Notes: generated from the letters alone by a model not told the origin. DNA of 64,000 nucleotides from Yokenella regensburgei ATCC 49455 (GCF_000735455.1 NZ_JMPS01000067.1:1-64000); one strand, 5' to 3'. Positions 18,591 to 34,531 are shown, counted from the first letter of the stretch. Made by a program: numbers and translations.

Positions 18591-19594
18591 TACACCTTAT
18601 AAAACTCACGGTACCAGTCAACAAAGTTTTTAACCCCTTCCTTCACCGAGGTCTGCGGCTTAAAGCCGGTGACATCGAAGAGTGGGGTGGTGTCGGCGCT
18701 GGTCTCCAGGACGTCACCCGGCTGTACCGGCATCATATTTTTCTGCGCCGGGGTGCCAATAGCTTCTTCCAGCGCGGTAATGTAGTCCATCAGCTCCACC
18801 GGCGAACTGTTGCCGACGTTATACACCTGATAAGGCGCAGAGCTGCTGGCGGGCGAACCGGTTTCAACCGTCCACTCCGGGTTGGCAACCGGAACCACGT
18901 CCTGCAGGCGCATCACCGCTTCAGCGATGTCGTCGATGTAGGTGAAATCGCGCTTCATCTTGCCGTAGTTGTATACGTCGATGCTTTTACCCTCGAGCAT
19001 CGCTTTGGTAAATTTGAACAATGCCATATCCGGACGACCCCACGGACCATAGACCGTAAAGAATCGCAGACCGGTGGTCGGCAGGCCGTACAGGTGTGAG
19101 TAGGTGTGCGACATCAGCTCGTTGGCTTTTTTAGTTGCCGCGTACAGCGATACCGGGTGATCGACGGCGTCGTCGGTAGAGAACGGCATTTTGCGGTTCA
19201 GACCGTATACCGAACTAGAGGAAGCATACACCAGATGCTGCACCTTATTATGGCGGCAGCCCTCAAGCACGTTCAGATGACCCATCATGTTGGACTCCGC
19301 GTAGATGTGCGGATTTTCCAGCGAATAGCGCACACCGGCCTGTGCGGCGAGGTGGATAACGCGGTTGAATTTCTCGTCAGCAAACAGCGTTTCCATCGCT
19401 TTGCGGTCGGCCAGATCGATTTTATGGAAGCTGAACAGGGGCGACTGCAGCAGGTCAAGGCGTGCCTGTTTGAGGCTGACATCGTAGTAATCGTTAAGAT
19501 TGTCGATACCGACGACCTGATGGCCCGCATCCAGCAGGCGTTTGCAGATGTGATAGCCGATAAAACCGGCAGCTCCTGTAACCAGATATTTCAT
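18590..19594 (-). CDS. uge: UDP-glucuronate 4-epimerase (Uge/GalE family SDR)
   Basis: The 334-residue extended SDR starts 'MKYLVTGAAGFIGYHICKRL' and has 'YASSSSVYG' and Y-A-A-T-K as the catalytic YxxxK, plus the 'RFFTVYGPWGRPDMA' motif typical of UDP-glucuronate 4-epimerases. It interconverts UDP-glucuronate and UDP-galacturonate in the cytoplasm. Its convergent position next to ugd, which makes UDP-glucuronate, fits. In Klebsiella the homologue is needed for galacturonate in capsule and LPS core. It is transcribed away from wzz with a 230-base divergent promoter region between them. Confidence 0.9.
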   Translation of the reverse strand: MKYLVTGAAGFIGYHICKRLLDAGHQVVGIDNLNDYYDVSLKQARLDLLQSPLFSFHKIDLADRKAMETLFADEKFNRVIHLAAQAGVRYSLENPHIYAESNMMGHLNVLEGCRHNKVQHLVYASSSSVYGLNRKMPFSTDDAVDHPVSLYAATKKANELMSHTYSHLYGLPTTGLRFFTVYGPWGRPDMALFKFTKAMLEGKSIDVYNYGKMKRDFTYIDDIAEAVMRLQDVVPVANPEWTVETGSPASSSAPYQVYNVGNSSPVELMDYITALEEAIGTPAQKNMMPVQPGDVLETSADTTPLFDVTGFKPQTSVKEGVKNFVDWYREFYKV

Positions 19595-19826
19595 AGAATT
19601 CCTCAGTACACGCGTTCAGGAAGGCAACCACACCTTCGGCTGTAACGAAAGGCGAAATCATACCCGCCGGGCGCCAAAAAAGATAATCGTAATCTACAAT
19701 TAGCGTTGCCGCTACGGCAGGTAAACAAAGTCTGGAATCGGATAAAATCCGATAGTAATTCCAAAGCGGATGAGTAAACTACCAAAGTTTATGGGTCTCC
19801 TTTTTTCATTTAATGTTAAGGTTTGT

Positions 19827-20812
19827 ATGACGCAAGAAACCAATAATGGGTCGAACGGATTTCGCCCGGAAGCTGAGCAAATCGATCTTATTGATTTAGT
19901 TGTGCAGGTCTGGCGTGGGAAAATGACGATTGCAATCTGTGTTGTCGTTGCTGTTCTTCTCGCCGCCGTCTATCTGTTTGTTGCAAAAGAAAATGGACGT
20001 CTACCGCGATCATCTCCCAGCCGGATGCGGCACAAATTGCTTCGTACAATACCGCGCTGAATATTCTTTATCCCACCACCTCACCTAACATCAACGATGT
20101 CCAGGTACGGGTGATTGGTCGTTATAACGCGGCGATGTCAGCTTTGGCTGAATCGCTGGATAATCAGACCATCCCTGAAAAACTGACGGTTGAACAAGCG
20201 GTAAAAGGCCAGGACCTCCCGATTAAGATCTCTTACGTCGGCTCTTCTGCTGAAGCGGCGCAGAAACAGCTGACCCAGTATATTCAGCAGGTTGATGAGC
20301 AAATCGCCAAAGAGCTGGATACTGACCTGAACGATAACATTAAGCAGCAGACCGCTACGCTGCAGACTTCGTTGCAAACTCAGGAGAAGGTGGCTCAGGA
20401 GCAGAAAGATCTGCGTATCAAGCAAATCAAAGAAGCGCTGAAATACGCCGAGCAATCCAATGTCACCAAGCCGCAGGTGCAACAGACTCAGGACGTTAAC
20501 CAGGACACTCTGTTCCTGCTCGGCAGCGAAGGGTTGAGCTCGATGGTGCAGAACGAAGCCACCCGTCCGCTGCTTTTTGCCAGCAGCTACTATCAGACCA
20601 AGCGTAACCTGCTTGATATCCAGAGCCTGCAGGTGGATCCGAAAACCATTCACGCCTATCGCTACGTGATGAAACCAAGCCTGCCGATTCATCGTGACAG
20701 CCCGAAACGTGGGCTCGTGGTGGTTCTCGCCGTACTGCTTGGCTTAATGGTCGGGGCAGGGCTCGTGTTGGGCCGAAACGCACTGCGAACCTATCAGGCA
20801 GAACGCCGCTAA
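19827..20812 (+). pseudogene. wzzB: O-antigen chain length determinant Wzz, disrupted by a -1 frameshift
   Basis: The first frame (19827-20060) gives a Wzz N-terminus with a membrane helix ('TIAICVVVAVLLAAVYLFVA') followed by nonsense. From 19994 another frame continues with 'WTSTAIISQPDAAQIAS', the periplasmic coiled-coil domain, and a C-terminal membrane helix with the Pro/Gly motif. Adding one A to the A-run at 19990-19993 restores 328 residues, about the family length. Wzz sets O-antigen modal length with Wzy. The homopolymer indel may be a sequencing error; if real, loss fits the absence of any wzy in this O locus. ATG 19827 was chosen because its protein starts MTQETNN like relatives. 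Confidence 0.88.
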
Positions 20813-20827
20813 ATACAGATGAAATGA

Positions 20828-20864
20828 AAAAGGCCCGGCGCAACGGCTGCCGGGCCTTTTTTTT
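20828..20864. terminator. Bidirectional terminator between wzz and hisI
   Basis: GGCCCGGC (20832-20839) pairs with GCCGGGCC (20849-20856). An A-run lies before and a T-run after, so it serves both convergent transcripts. It touches the hisI stop. Confidence 0.88.
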
Positions 20865-21455
20865 ATTTGTGCCGTGCTCTAAGGTTCTCAATCACGGTGG
20901 TTAAATCGAGCTCCTGGTCCTGCAGCAGCACCAGCAGGTGATAGATCAGATCTGAGGCTTCGTTGGTCAGCTCGTGGCGATCGTTGACCGTGGCGGCAAG
21001 GGCGGTTTCAACACCTTCTTCACCTACCTTCTGGGCAATCCGCTTGGTACCGCTGGCGTAAAGCTTCGCGGTGTATGAACTTGCCGGGTCGGCGGATTTA
21101 CGTTCTGCCAGCAGCTGTTCGAGCTGCCAGAGGAACAGCCACTGGTGGCTGTTCTCGCCAAAGCAGCTGGAGGTGCCTTTGTGACAGGTTGGGCCAGTCG
21201 GGTTGACCAGCACCAGCAGGGTGTCGTTATCGCAGTCCGGGGCAATACTGACCACGCTGAGGAAATTGCCTGAGGTTTCCCCCTTGGTCCACAGACGCTG
21301 TTTGGTGCGTGAAAAGAACGTCACCTTGCCGGTGGCCTGGGTCTTCGCCAGCGCTTCCTGGTTCATATAGCCCAGCATCAGCACTTCACCAGAAACCGCG
21401 TGTTGAATAATGGCGGGCATCAGTCCGTCGGTTTTTTGCCAGTCCAGTTGCTCTG

Positions 21456-21462
<7 letters not shown>
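20863..21462 (-). CDS. hisI: Bifunctional phosphoribosyl-AMP cyclohydrolase / phosphoribosyl-ATP pyrophosphatase HisIE
   Basis: The 199-residue protein has an N-terminal cyclohydrolase domain and a C-terminal pyrophosphohydrolase domain, catalysing steps 2 and 3 of histidine synthesis. The first domain contains '[10 protein letters not shown]', '[15 protein letters not shown]' and the metal-binding Cys/Asp segment '[11 protein letters not shown]', with '[12 protein letters not shown]'. The second contains '[13 protein letters not shown]' and '[13 protein letters not shown]'. It is the last gene of the his operon and overlaps hisF by seven bases. Confidence 0.97.
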
Positions 21463-26967
<5,505 letters not shown>

Positions 26968-26972
26968 TGGCG

Positions 26973-27872
26973 TTACTCCATCATCTTCTCAATTGGCAGA
27001 ACCAGAATGGAGCTGGCGCCCAGCACCTTCAGTTTTTCCATGGTTTCCCAGAACAGGGTTTCGCTGCTGACCATGTGCATTGCCACGCGCTGCTGATCGC
27101 CTGCCAGCGGCAGAATGGTCGGACGCTCGGCGCCCGGGAGCAGGGCAATCACTTCGTCCAGACGCTCGGTTGGGGCGTGCAGCATGATGTACTTCGATTC
27201 ACGGGCCTGGATAACCCCCTGAATACGGGTCAGCAGCTTATCGATGAGCTGCTGCTTCACGTCCGACATTTCGCCGTCGCGCTGGATCAGGCAGGCTTTA
27301 GAGCGGTAAATCACTTCCACTTCACGCAGACCGTTGGCTTCGAGGGTGGCTCCGGTGGAGACGAGGTCGCAGATAGCGTCAGCAAGTCCGGCGCGCGGAG
27401 CCACTTCGACAGAGCCGTTCAGCAGGCAGGATTTAAAAGCGATGCCTTTCTGATCGAGGTAGCGCTTCAGCAGGTGCGGGTAAGAGGTGGCAATACGTTT
27501 GCCGTCGAGGGCGGCAGGGCCATTCCAGGACTCATCCACCGGGGTGGCAAGCGACAGGCGGCAACCGCCGAAATCGAGGCGACGCAGGGTGAAATAGCGA
27601 GGGTCTTCGCCCTGGGCGCGGCGGTTCAGCAGCTCTTCTTCCAGCACGTTTTCGCCGATAATGCCGAGGTCGACCACGCCATCCATCACCAGGCCCGGGA
27701 TGTCGTCATCACGTACGCGCAGAATATCGATCGGCATATTTTCCGCCAGCGCAATCAGACGCTGGGTGTGCAGGTTGATTTTTATGCCGCAGCGGGCCAG
27801 TAATTCGCATGAATCGTCGCTAAGACGCCCGGATTTCTGCATAGCTATGCGTAAACGATTGTTGTCTGACAT
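26973..27872 (-). CDS. hisG: ATP phosphoribosyltransferase (long form)
   Basis: The 299-residue HisG-L enzyme condenses ATP with PRPP, the committed and feedback-inhibited step. It begins '[20 protein letters not shown]', with the PRPP-binding segment '[14 protein letters not shown]' near residue 165 and a C-terminal ACT-like regulatory domain ('[18 protein letters not shown]'). It is the first structural gene after the hisL leader and attenuator. Confidence 0.98.
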   Translation of the reverse strand: MSDNNRLRIAMQKSGRLSDDSCELLARCGIKINLHTQRLIALAENMPIDILRVRDDDIPGLVMDGVVDLGIIGENVLEEELLNRRAQGEDPRYFTLRRLDFGGCRLSLATPVDESWNGPAALDGKRIATSYPHLLKRYLDQKGIAFKSCLLNGSVEVAPRAGLADAICDLVSTGATLEANGLREVEVIYRSKACLIQRDGEMSDVKQQLIDKLLTRIQGVIQARESKYIMLHAPTERLDEVIALLPGAERPTILPLAGDQQRVAMHMVSSETLFWETMEKLKVLGASSILVLPIEKMME

Positions 27873-27916
27873 TGTGGTTTCCTCGTTAACCTGTCTAAAT
27901 CTTCTGGATCCGACCC

Positions 27917-27954
27917 AATAAAAAAGCCCCCGGAAGTATTCTCTTCCGGGGGCT
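27917..27954 (-). terminator. his operon attenuator (intrinsic terminator)
   Basis: On the minus strand the arms at 27943-27954 and 27925-27936 form a perfect 12-bp GC-rich stem with a 6-base loop, followed by six U residues (27920-27925). It lies between the hisL leader and hisG and is the classical histidine attenuator. Ribosome stalling at the His codons prevents its formation. Confidence 0.95.
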
Positions 27955-28017
27955 CTCTCTTGCGTTCATGCACCACTGGAAGATCTGAATGTCTTCCAGC
28001 ACACATCGCCTGAAAGA

Positions 28018-28068
28018 CTAGTCAGGATGATGGTGATGATGATGGTTTTTAAATTGAACGCAGATCAT
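28018..28068 (-). CDS. hisL: his operon leader peptide HisL
   Basis: This 16-codon reading frame encodes MICVQFKNHHHHHHPD, with six consecutive His codons before Pro-Asp and the stop. Translation speed through the His codons senses charged tRNA-His and controls the attenuator 64 bases downstream. The run is one His shorter than the seven of E. coli K-12. Confidence 0.95.
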   Translation of the reverse strand: MICVQFKNHHHHHHPD

Positions 28069-28106
28069 AATTTTCTCGTTGAATGCTTATTCACTAGATG
28101 TCTTTT

Positions 28107-28136
28107 AACCTAAACCAGTTCGTCTACCGAAAGCAA
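28107..28136 (-). promoter_or_regulatory. his operon promoter
   Basis: On the minus strand TTGCTT (28136-28131) and TAGGTT (28112-28107) are separated by 18 bases. They sit about 40 bases before hisL, in the same arrangement as the enterobacterial his promoter. Confidence 0.8.
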
Positions 28137-28242
28137 GGGCTTTTTTCTATGATTAATTGATTTCATATTGATGCTATAAATTGTCAGCAGGGGCACGCTG
28201 GCGTAGCCTGTTAACTGGAGTGAACACCTCAGGAGATAACGC

Positions 28243-29067
28243 ATGAAAAAGGTCGCGATTGTCGGATTAGGCTGGCTGGGTATGCCGCTGGCGCTGTCAT
28301 TGACGGCGCGGGGTTGGCAGGTCACCGGCAGCAAAACCACTCAGGACGGAGTGGAAGCGGCAAGGATGTGCGGTATCGACAGCTATCCTTTACGTCTGGA
28401 GCCGCAGCTGGTCTGCGAAGCCGATGACCTGGATGCGCTGATGAACGTTGATGCCCTGGTGATTACGCTTCCGGCACGCCGCAGCGGGCCGGGCGATGAT
28501 TTCTATCTGCAGGCGGTGCAGGAGATTGTCGACTCTGCGCTGGCGCATCAAATTCCTCGCATCATCTTTACCAGTTCCACCTCCGTGTATGGCAACGTCA
28601 GCGGTACGGTGAAAGAGAACACCCGGCGCGAACCGACGACGCTCAGCGGTAGGGTGTTGAAAGAGCTGGAAGACTGGTTGCATAACCTGCCGGGCACTTC
28701 GGTGGATATTGTGCGTCTCGCCGGGCTGGTAGGGCCGGGGCGTCATCCGGGCCGTTTCTTCGCCGGAAAATCAGCGCCGGACGGCCAGCATGGGGTCAAT
28801 CTGGTGCATCTGGAAGACGTTGTCTCCGCGATTACGCTGCTGTTACAGGCTCCGAGCGGCGGACACATCTATAATATATGTGCACCTAAGCATCCAACGC
28901 GTGCGGAGTTCTACCCGCAGATGGCCCGAGAGCTGGGGCTTGAACCCCCGACGTTCGGCGTGGGTGACAAGAACGATAAAGGCAAAATTATTGATGGCAA
29001 CCGGATCTGCAACGAACTGGGATTTGAATATCAGTACCCGGACCCGCTGGTAATGCCGATGGAGTGA
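28243..29067 (+). CDS. yeeZ: YeeZ, SDR/NAD(P)-binding family protein
   Basis: The 274-residue protein equals E. coli YeeZ in length. It starts 'MKKVAIVGLGWLGMPLALSL', an NAD(P)-binding Rossmann motif, and has 'IIFTSSTSVYGNVSG' like sugar epimerases. The substrate is not known; it is predicted to be a soluble nucleotide-sugar epimerase-like protein. It is divergent from the his promoter and followed by yeeY 41 bases later. The start has AGGAG eight bases upstream. Confidence 0.92.
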   Translation: MKKVAIVGLGWLGMPLALSLTARGWQVTGSKTTQDGVEAARMCGIDSYPLRLEPQLVCEADDLDALMNVDALVITLPARRSGPGDDFYLQAVQEIVDSALAHQIPRIIFTSSTSVYGNVSGTVKENTRREPTTLSGRVLKELEDWLHNLPGTSVDIVRLAGLVGPGRHPGRFFAGKSAPDGQHGVNLVHLEDVVSAITLLLQAPSGGHIYNICAPKHPTRAEFYPQMARELGLEPPTFGVGDKNDKGKIIDGNRICNELGFEYQYPDPLVMPME

Positions 29068-29108
29068 CATTCGTGTGGCGGGAGTAGCCTTTTGCAGGGG
29101 AGGCGACG

Positions 29109-30023
29109 ATGAAGCCACTACTGGATGTCCTCATTATTCTTGATGCTCTTGAAAAAGAAGGGAGCTTTGCCGCGGCGTCGGCAAAGCTCTATAAAACGCC
29201 TTCCGCCCTCAGCTACACCATTCATAAACTCGAAAGCGACCTCAATATTCAACTGCTTGACCGCAGCGGCCATCGTGCAAAGTTCACCCGAACAGGACAA
29301 ATGCTGCTTGAGAAAGGGCGTGAAGTGCTGCACAGCGTGCGCGAACTGGAACAGCAGGCGGTAAAACTCAACGAAGGCTGGGAGAACGCGCTGGTGATTA
29401 GCGTCGATGATACGTTCCCGTTTTCGCTGCTGACGCCGCTGATTGATACCTTCTGCCAGCAGTATGGCGTGACGCGGTTGACCTTTGTGCGCGGCGAGCC
29501 GGAGAACCCCTGGGAGCGGCTGATGCAGGGCAGTGCCGATATCGTCGTAGGTGCGCTCGGAACGCCCCCCTCGCTGAGTGGTTATGCCTTCGCTCCGCTT
29601 GGCGAACTGGAGCAGGTGTTTGTGGTGGCACCGCAGCATCCGCTGGCGCAGGAGCCGGAACCGCTGAGCCGCCGGATCCTGAAGCGTCATCGCGCCGTGG
29701 TCGTGGGGGAGCCACACGCTTCAGCCACTTCGGCGCATCGCCAACGGCTGGACGATCAACAAGCCATCACGGTTTTCGATTATAAGACTAAACTTGAGCT
29801 GCAGTTGAGCGGTCTGGCGTGCGGCTATATACCGCGCTATATGGCGCACCGGCTGCTGGAAACCGGTGCGCTGGTGGCGAAAAAAGTCTCACCGGAACAG
29901 GTTCTTGACCCTGCATGGATAGGCTGGAATGAGCAGGCTGCCGGCCTCGCCAGCGCCTGGTGGCGGGAGTCTATTTTAGCAAATAGTGCTATCGCCAAGG
30001 TTTACCAGAAATCGGGTGATTGA
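29109..30023 (+). CDS. yeeY: LysR-family transcriptional regulator YeeY
   Basis: The 304-residue protein has an N-terminal winged helix-turn-helix ('FAAASAKLYKTPSALSYTI', residues 18-36) and a periplasmic-binding-like effector domain from about residue 90. It is conserved beside yeeZ and plaP in enterobacteria, so it may regulate one of them, but its effector is unknown. ATG 29109 follows GGGGAGGCGACG, a strong ribosome site. Confidence 0.92.
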   Translation: MKPLLDVLIILDALEKEGSFAAASAKLYKTPSALSYTIHKLESDLNIQLLDRSGHRAKFTRTGQMLLEKGREVLHSVRELEQQAVKLNEGWENALVISVDDTFPFSLLTPLIDTFCQQYGVTRLTFVRGEPENPWERLMQGSADIVVGALGTPPSLSGYAFAPLGELEQVFVVAPQHPLAQEPEPLSRRILKRHRAVVVGEPHASATSAHRQRLDDQQAITVFDYKTKLELQLSGLACGYIPRYMAHRLLETGALVAKKVSPEQVLDPAWIGWNEQAAGLASAWWRESILANSAIAKVYQKSGD

Positions 30024-30311
30024 AAATCAGCCATTTAGGCAAAACTTTTGCGTGAGCATGCACTCATTGTCTTGTTTTTGCTAAATGTTGAGGGCACAAT
30101 ACGCCGCCTGCAAAATCAGAGATAAACCGACGAAATTAAACGCGTCGGTTATTTTTTTGCATCGAGCAAAGTCATTCAAAAAAACCAAGAGGCCGGGCTT
30201 CGTACCGGATAGATATTTACTAAAAATCGACAGTTGTTGTCGCCGAGGATTCCACAAAAATGGGGCAATTTTTTGCTTACGCGACGGTTATCACCGTGAA
30301 AGGAGATTTCC

Positions 30312-31670
30312 ATGTCGCTTAACGTTACTCCAAACACCTCTCGCGTAGAATTACGTAAAACGCTTACGCTGGTTCCGGTTGTCATGATGGGCCTTGCCTA
30401 TATGCAGCCGATGACGCTGTTCGATACATTTGGTATCGTCTCTGGTTTAACAGACGGTCACGTGCCGACGGCTTACGCCTTCGCGCTGATCGCGATTCTG
30501 TTTACCGCACTGAGCTACGGGAAGCTGGTTCGCCGCTATCCGTCTGCGGGCTCAGCCTATACCTATGCCCAGAAATCCATTAGCCCGACCGTTGGCTTCA
30601 TGGTGGGTTGGTCCTCTCTGCTCGACTACCTGTTCGCGCCGATGATCAACATTCTGCTGGCGAAAATCTATTTTGAAGCCCTGGTGCCGTCGATACCCTC
30701 GTGGATGTTCGTCGTGGCGCTGGTCGCCTTCATGACCGCCTTTAACCTGCGTAGCCTGAAATCGGTTGCCAACTTCAACACCGTTATCGTGGTGCTGCAG
30801 GTGGTGCTGATTGCGGTGATCCTCGGCATGGTTATCTTCGGTGTGTTCGGCGGTGAAGGTGCCGGTACGCTGACCAGCACCCGTCCGTTCTGGTCCGGCG
30901 ATGCGCACGTGATCCCGATGATTACCGGGGCGACTATCCTGTGCTTCTCGTTCACCGGTTTTGATGGGATCAGTAACCTGTCTGAAGAAACCAAAGACGC
31001 AGAGCGCGTGATCCCGCGGGCGATTTTCCTGACGGCGCTGATTGGTGGTCTTATCTTTATCGTTTCCACCTACCTGTTGCAGCTGTACTTCCCGGATATC
31101 TCTCGTTTCAAAGATCCGGATGCATCTCAACCGGAAATCATGCTGTACGTGGCGGGTAAAACCTTCCAGGTTGGGGCGCTGATCTTCTCCACCATCACCG
31201 TTCTGGCTTCCGGCATGGCAGCACACGCCGGTGTGGCACGTCTGATGTACGTGATGGGTCGTGACGGCGTGTTCCCGAAAAGCTTCTTCGGCTATGTACA
31301 CCCGAAATGGCGTACTCCGGCGATGAACATCGTTCTGGTGGGGGCTATTGCCCTGCTGGCGATTAACTTCGATCTGGTGATGGCGACGGCGCTGATTAAC
31401 TTTGGTGCGCTGGTGGCGTTTACCTTCGTGAACCTGTCGGTTATCTCGCAGTTCTGGATCCGTGAGAAGCGCAACAAAACGCTGAAAGACCACTTCCAGT
31501 ATCTGTTCCTGCCGATGTGTGGTGCCCTGACCGTGGGCGCGCTGTGGGTGAACCTGGAAGAGAGCTCGATGGTACTGGGTCTTATCTGGGCGGGTATCGG
31601 CCTGATTTACCTGGCCTGCGTGACTAAAAGCTTCCGCAACCCGGTTCCGCAGTACGAAGATGTAGCGTAA
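30312..31670 (+). CDS. plaP: Low-affinity putrescine importer PlaP (APC family)
   Basis: The 452-residue protein equals E. coli PlaP (YeeF) in length, with twelve predicted membrane helices. It shows the APC signatures '[11 protein letters not shown]', '[14 protein letters not shown]' and '[17 protein letters not shown]'. It imports putrescine with protons across the inner membrane. It is a paralogue of puuP in this window (58236-59621), and part of the coding sequence is nearly identical at DNA level. AGGAG precedes the start. The 288-base upstream gap has no gene. Confidence 0.94.
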   Translation: MSLNVTPNTSRVELRKTLTLVPVVMMGLAYMQPMTLFDTFGIVSGLTDGHVPTAYAFALIAILFTALSYGKLVRRYPSAGSAYTYAQKSISPTVGFMVGWSSLLDYLFAPMINILLAKIYFEALVPSIPSWMFVVALVAFMTAFNLRSLKSVANFNTVIVVLQVVLIAVILGMVIFGVFGGEGAGTLTSTRPFWSGDAHVIPMITGATILCFSFTGFDGISNLSEETKDAERVIPRAIFLTALIGGLIFIVSTYLLQLYFPDISRFKDPDASQPEIMLYVAGKTFQVGALIFSTITVLASGMAAHAGVARLMYVMGRDGVFPKSFFGYVHPKWRTPAMNIVLVGAIALLAINFDLVMATALINFGALVAFTFVNLSVISQFWIREKRNKTLKDHFQYLFLPMCGALTVGALWVNLEESSMVLGLIWAGIGLIYLACVTKSFRNPVPQYEDVA

Positions 31671-31689
31671 TCGCAGCATCGCATCAGTT

Positions 31690-31724
31690 AAAAAAAACCG
31701 GAGACTGAGTCTCCGGTTTTTTTA
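31690..31724. terminator. Bidirectional terminator between plaP and sbcB
   Basis: CCGGAGAC (31698-31705) and GTCTCCGG (31709-31716) form a stem with a 3-base loop. It is flanked by an A-run and a T-run, so it serves both convergent genes. Confidence 0.92.
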
Positions 31725-31728
31725 TGCC

Positions 31729-33153
31729 TCAGACAATGTCCTGTGCATACTGCCAGAGCGCTTTCAGCTGCCCCAGCTTCTCGTTATTCCCTTCATACTG
31801 ACCGTACAGCATCTCGAGCTCCTGGGCGTAGGCCTGCAGGAATTCCGGGGTAAACACATTGCGACGATGCTCCAGCCAGCGCTGCTGCTCGGCTTCGTCC
31901 AGCGTGCCCGGGAAGTTGCGCGCCCGGTAGTTAAACAGCAGACGTTCGATGCGTTTATCGGCGAAGGTGATGTCCAGCGCCGGCAGGTTGCGCGGCTCGG
32001 TCTCCAGCACGATACGCATCGCGGCGCGATCGGCGTCGCTGAAAAAGCCGTTATACAGCTGGGCGTCGACGTTCTCTGACGGCACAAACGGCTCGGCGTC
32101 GGCAAAAATGGCCACCACCTTATCGCGCACCTGCGGGTTATCGCGCAGCAGCTTCAGGTTATCAAGGCAGTGCTGGCGGTTAATGCCCAGACGGTCGGCA
32201 TCTTCCGGACGCAGGGTATTGCCCTGCGCCAGCACCGGGCACTTGTTGAGGTGTACCAGTTTTACCGGTACGGCGGCATCGTCACCCAGGTCGGCTTTGG
32301 CGGTGTACAGGCGCTCGCGCAGCGCATCGCTGTCGAGCTCCAGCAGCGGGGTGACGTCGCCCGCGAGATCAACCATGATCACGGCGTTACGATTTTCCGG
32401 GTGCCAGGCCAGCGGAGCGACCCAGCTGGTGTTGCCGCGCCACGCGCCAAACATGCCGGAGATATGCACCAACGGTTTCATCTGCGGCACGTCAATCAGC
32501 GCCGCCAGCTTATGCTTACCGCGATGCGACCACAGGTAGTCGAACAGGCGCGGCTGCTGGGTTTTCACCAGCTTCGCCATCGCGATGGTGGCATAGACGT
32601 CGGCCATCGCGTCGTGGGCGTTGCTGTGCTCAATGCCGTTGGCTTTGGTCAGATGCTCAAGGCGGAAGCTCGGCAGACCGTCGTCGTTCTCCGGCCAGTT
32701 GATGCCTTCCGGGCGCAGGGCGTAGCAGGCGCGCATCACGTCGAGCAGATCCCAACGGGAGTTATCGTTCTGCCAGCTCCAGGCATAGGGATCGTAAAAG
32801 TTGCGATAGAAAATATTGCGCGTGACTTCGTCATCAAAGCGGACGTTGTTGTAGCCCACTACGCAGGTTTTCGGCACGGTAAAGAGGTCGTGAATACGGC
32901 GGGCGAAGGCGGCTTCGTTCTCGCCTTTTGCCAGCGCTTCCTGCGGCGTAATGCCGGTGACCATCACCGCCTGCGGCTGCGGCAGATAGTCGTCAGCGGG
33001 CTTGCAGTAAAACACCTCTGGCTCGCCGATGATGTTGAAATCAGCATCGGTACGGATTGCCGCAAACTGCGCCGGTCGGTCCAGCGACGGGCTGATACCG
33101 AAGGTTTCGTAGTCGTGAAAGAGAAAAGTTGGCTGCGTTGCAGAATCAGACAC
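31729..33153 (-). CDS. sbcB: Exodeoxyribonuclease I
   Basis: The 474-residue protein degrades single-stranded DNA 3' to 5' and acts in recombination and mismatch repair. The DEDDh catalytic motifs are visible: 'FHDYETFG' (D, E) near the N-terminus, 'GYNNVRFDDEV', and 'HDAMADVYATIAM' (H, D). SH3-like and C-terminal helical domains follow. The start is GTG 33153, preceded by AGGATGGAG. A longer in-frame extension up to 33249 lacks a ribosome site and would add 32 residues absent from E. coli. Confidence 0.95.
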   Translation of the reverse strand: MSDSATQPTFLFHDYETFGISPSLDRPAQFAAIRTDADFNIIGEPEVFYCKPADDYLPQPQAVMVTGITPQEALAKGENEAAFARRIHDLFTVPKTCVVGYNNVRFDDEVTRNIFYRNFYDPYAWSWQNDNSRWDLLDVMRACYALRPEGINWPENDDGLPSFRLEHLTKANGIEHSNAHDAMADVYATIAMAKLVKTQQPRLFDYLWSHRGKHKLAALIDVPQMKPLVHISGMFGAWRGNTSWVAPLAWHPENRNAVIMVDLAGDVTPLLELDSDALRERLYTAKADLGDDAAVPVKLVHLNKCPVLAQGNTLRPEDADRLGINRQHCLDNLKLLRDNPQVRDKVVAIFADAEPFVPSENVDAQLYNGFFSDADRAAMRIVLETEPRNLPALDITFADKRIERLLFNYRARNFPGTLDEAEQQRWLEHRRNVFTPEFLQAYAQELEMLYGQYEGNNEKLGQLKALWQYAQDIV

Positions 33154-33358
33154 CCGAAGCTCCATCCTGAATGAGATTGACCCGCTATGGTAAACCATCC
33201 GGCCATCACATCCGAAGTAAAAGGCGGGCTTTCTCGAGTAAATGCACAAAAAACCACGCGCGGGTAGTGGGGGCTGTCACACTTTTTTGCAATTAATTGC
33301 TGCGAAGCGGCGCGAACTTCCGTAAAAAGGTCAACGATTTTAAAACGACATTGAGGAT

Positions 33359-34531
33359 ATGCTGTTGAAACGCCGTTTGTTTATTGTCGCATCTGTATTT
33401 GCGATCGGTATCTCGTCTGCGCAGGCCGCCGACCCTATTGAGTTCACTCCTGCAGCGCCGGCGATTCAGGCCGGATCGTGGGTGTTAATGGATTACACCA
33501 CGGGCCAAATTTTAAACGCCGGCAACGAACACCAGCAGCGCAACCCCGCCAGCCTGACTAAGCTGATGACGGCCTATGTCGTCGACCGCGCTATCGACAG
33601 CGGCCGTATTTCATCCAATGACATGGTCACCGTGGGCCGCGATGCGTGGGCCAAAGGCAATCCGGTCTTCGAAGGTTCCTCGCTGATGTTCCTGAAGCCG
33701 GGCGACCGTCTGACGGTGCGTGACCTGAGCCGTGGGATGATTATCGATTCCGGCAACGACGCCTGCGTGGCGCTGGCGGACTACATCGCCGGTGGCCAGC
33801 CGCAGTTCGTGAAGATGATGAACGACTACGTGAAGAAGCTGGGTCTGACCGACACCAATTTCGAAACCGTGCATGGTCTGGATGCGCCGGGCCAGCACAG
33901 CTCCGCCTACGATCTGGCGGTGCTATCCCGCGCCATTATCCACGGCGAGCCGGAAGTCTATAAGATGTACAGCGAAAAGAGCCTGACGTGGAACGGCATC
34001 ACCCAGCAGAACCGTAACGGGCTGCTGTGGGATAAAACCATGAACGTCGATGGTCTGAAAACCGGGCACACTTCCGGCGCGGGCTTCAACCTGATTGCCT
34101 CAGCCGTAGACGGCAACCGCCGCCTGATTGCGGTAGTGATGGGCGCCGAAAGCCCGAAAGGGCGTGAAGAGCAGGCGCGTAAGCTCCTGCAGTGGGGCCA
34201 GCAGAACTTTTCTACCGTGCAGATCCTGACTAAAGGTAAGCAGGTGGGCCTGGAGCGTATCTGGTACGGCGATAAAGAGAAGATTTCGTTAGGCACCGAC
34301 CAGGACTACTGGCTGGCGCTGCCGAAGGCGGAAATTCAGAACATTAAAGCGAAATACGTGCTCGACCGTAAAGAGCTGGAAGCGCCGATTGCCGCGAATC
34401 AGCGCGTGGGGGAAATCGAGCTTTACGATCGCGATAAAATCGTGGCCCGCTGGCCACTGGTGACGCTGGAAGGCGTTGAAAAAGGAGGCATTTTCTCCCG
34501 CTTTAGCGACTGGCTGAAGCACAAGTCCTGA
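33359..34531 (+). CDS. dacD: D-alanyl-D-alanine carboxypeptidase DacD (PBP6b)
   Basis: The 390-residue penicillin-binding protein has a signal peptide of about 23 residues ending 'SSAQAA'. The peptidase S11 domain has S-L-T-K (near 66), S-G-N ('DSGNDAC', near 131) and K-T-G ('[10 protein letters not shown]', near 234). A C-terminal beta domain and an amphipathic anchoring tail rich in Lys, Ser and Trp follow. It trims the terminal D-Ala of peptidoglycan stem peptides in the periplasm. Confidence 0.96.
   Translation: MLLKRRLFIVASVFAIGISSAQAADPIEFTPAAPAIQAGSWVLMDYTTGQILNAGNEHQQRNPASLTKLMTAYVVDRAIDSGRISSNDMVTVGRDAWAKGNPVFEGSSLMFLKPGDRLTVRDLSRGMIIDSGNDACVALADYIAGGQPQFVKMMNDYVKKLGLTDTNFETVHGLDAPGQHSSAYDLAVLSRAIIHGEPEVYKMYSEKSLTWNGITQQNRNGLLWDKTMNVDGLKTGHTSGAGFNLIASAVDGNRRLIAVVMGAESPKGREEQARKLLQWGQQNFSTVQILTKGKQVGLERIWYGDKEKISLGTDQDYWLALPKAEIQNIKAKYVLDRKELEAPIAANQRVGEIELYDRDKIVARWPLVTLEGVEKGGIFSRFSDWLKHKS

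Noticed and set aside
28021..28044. GAT/ATG-rich simple repeat near 28.03 kb
   Set aside because: It is the complement of the His codons of the hisL leader peptide, not an independent repeat.
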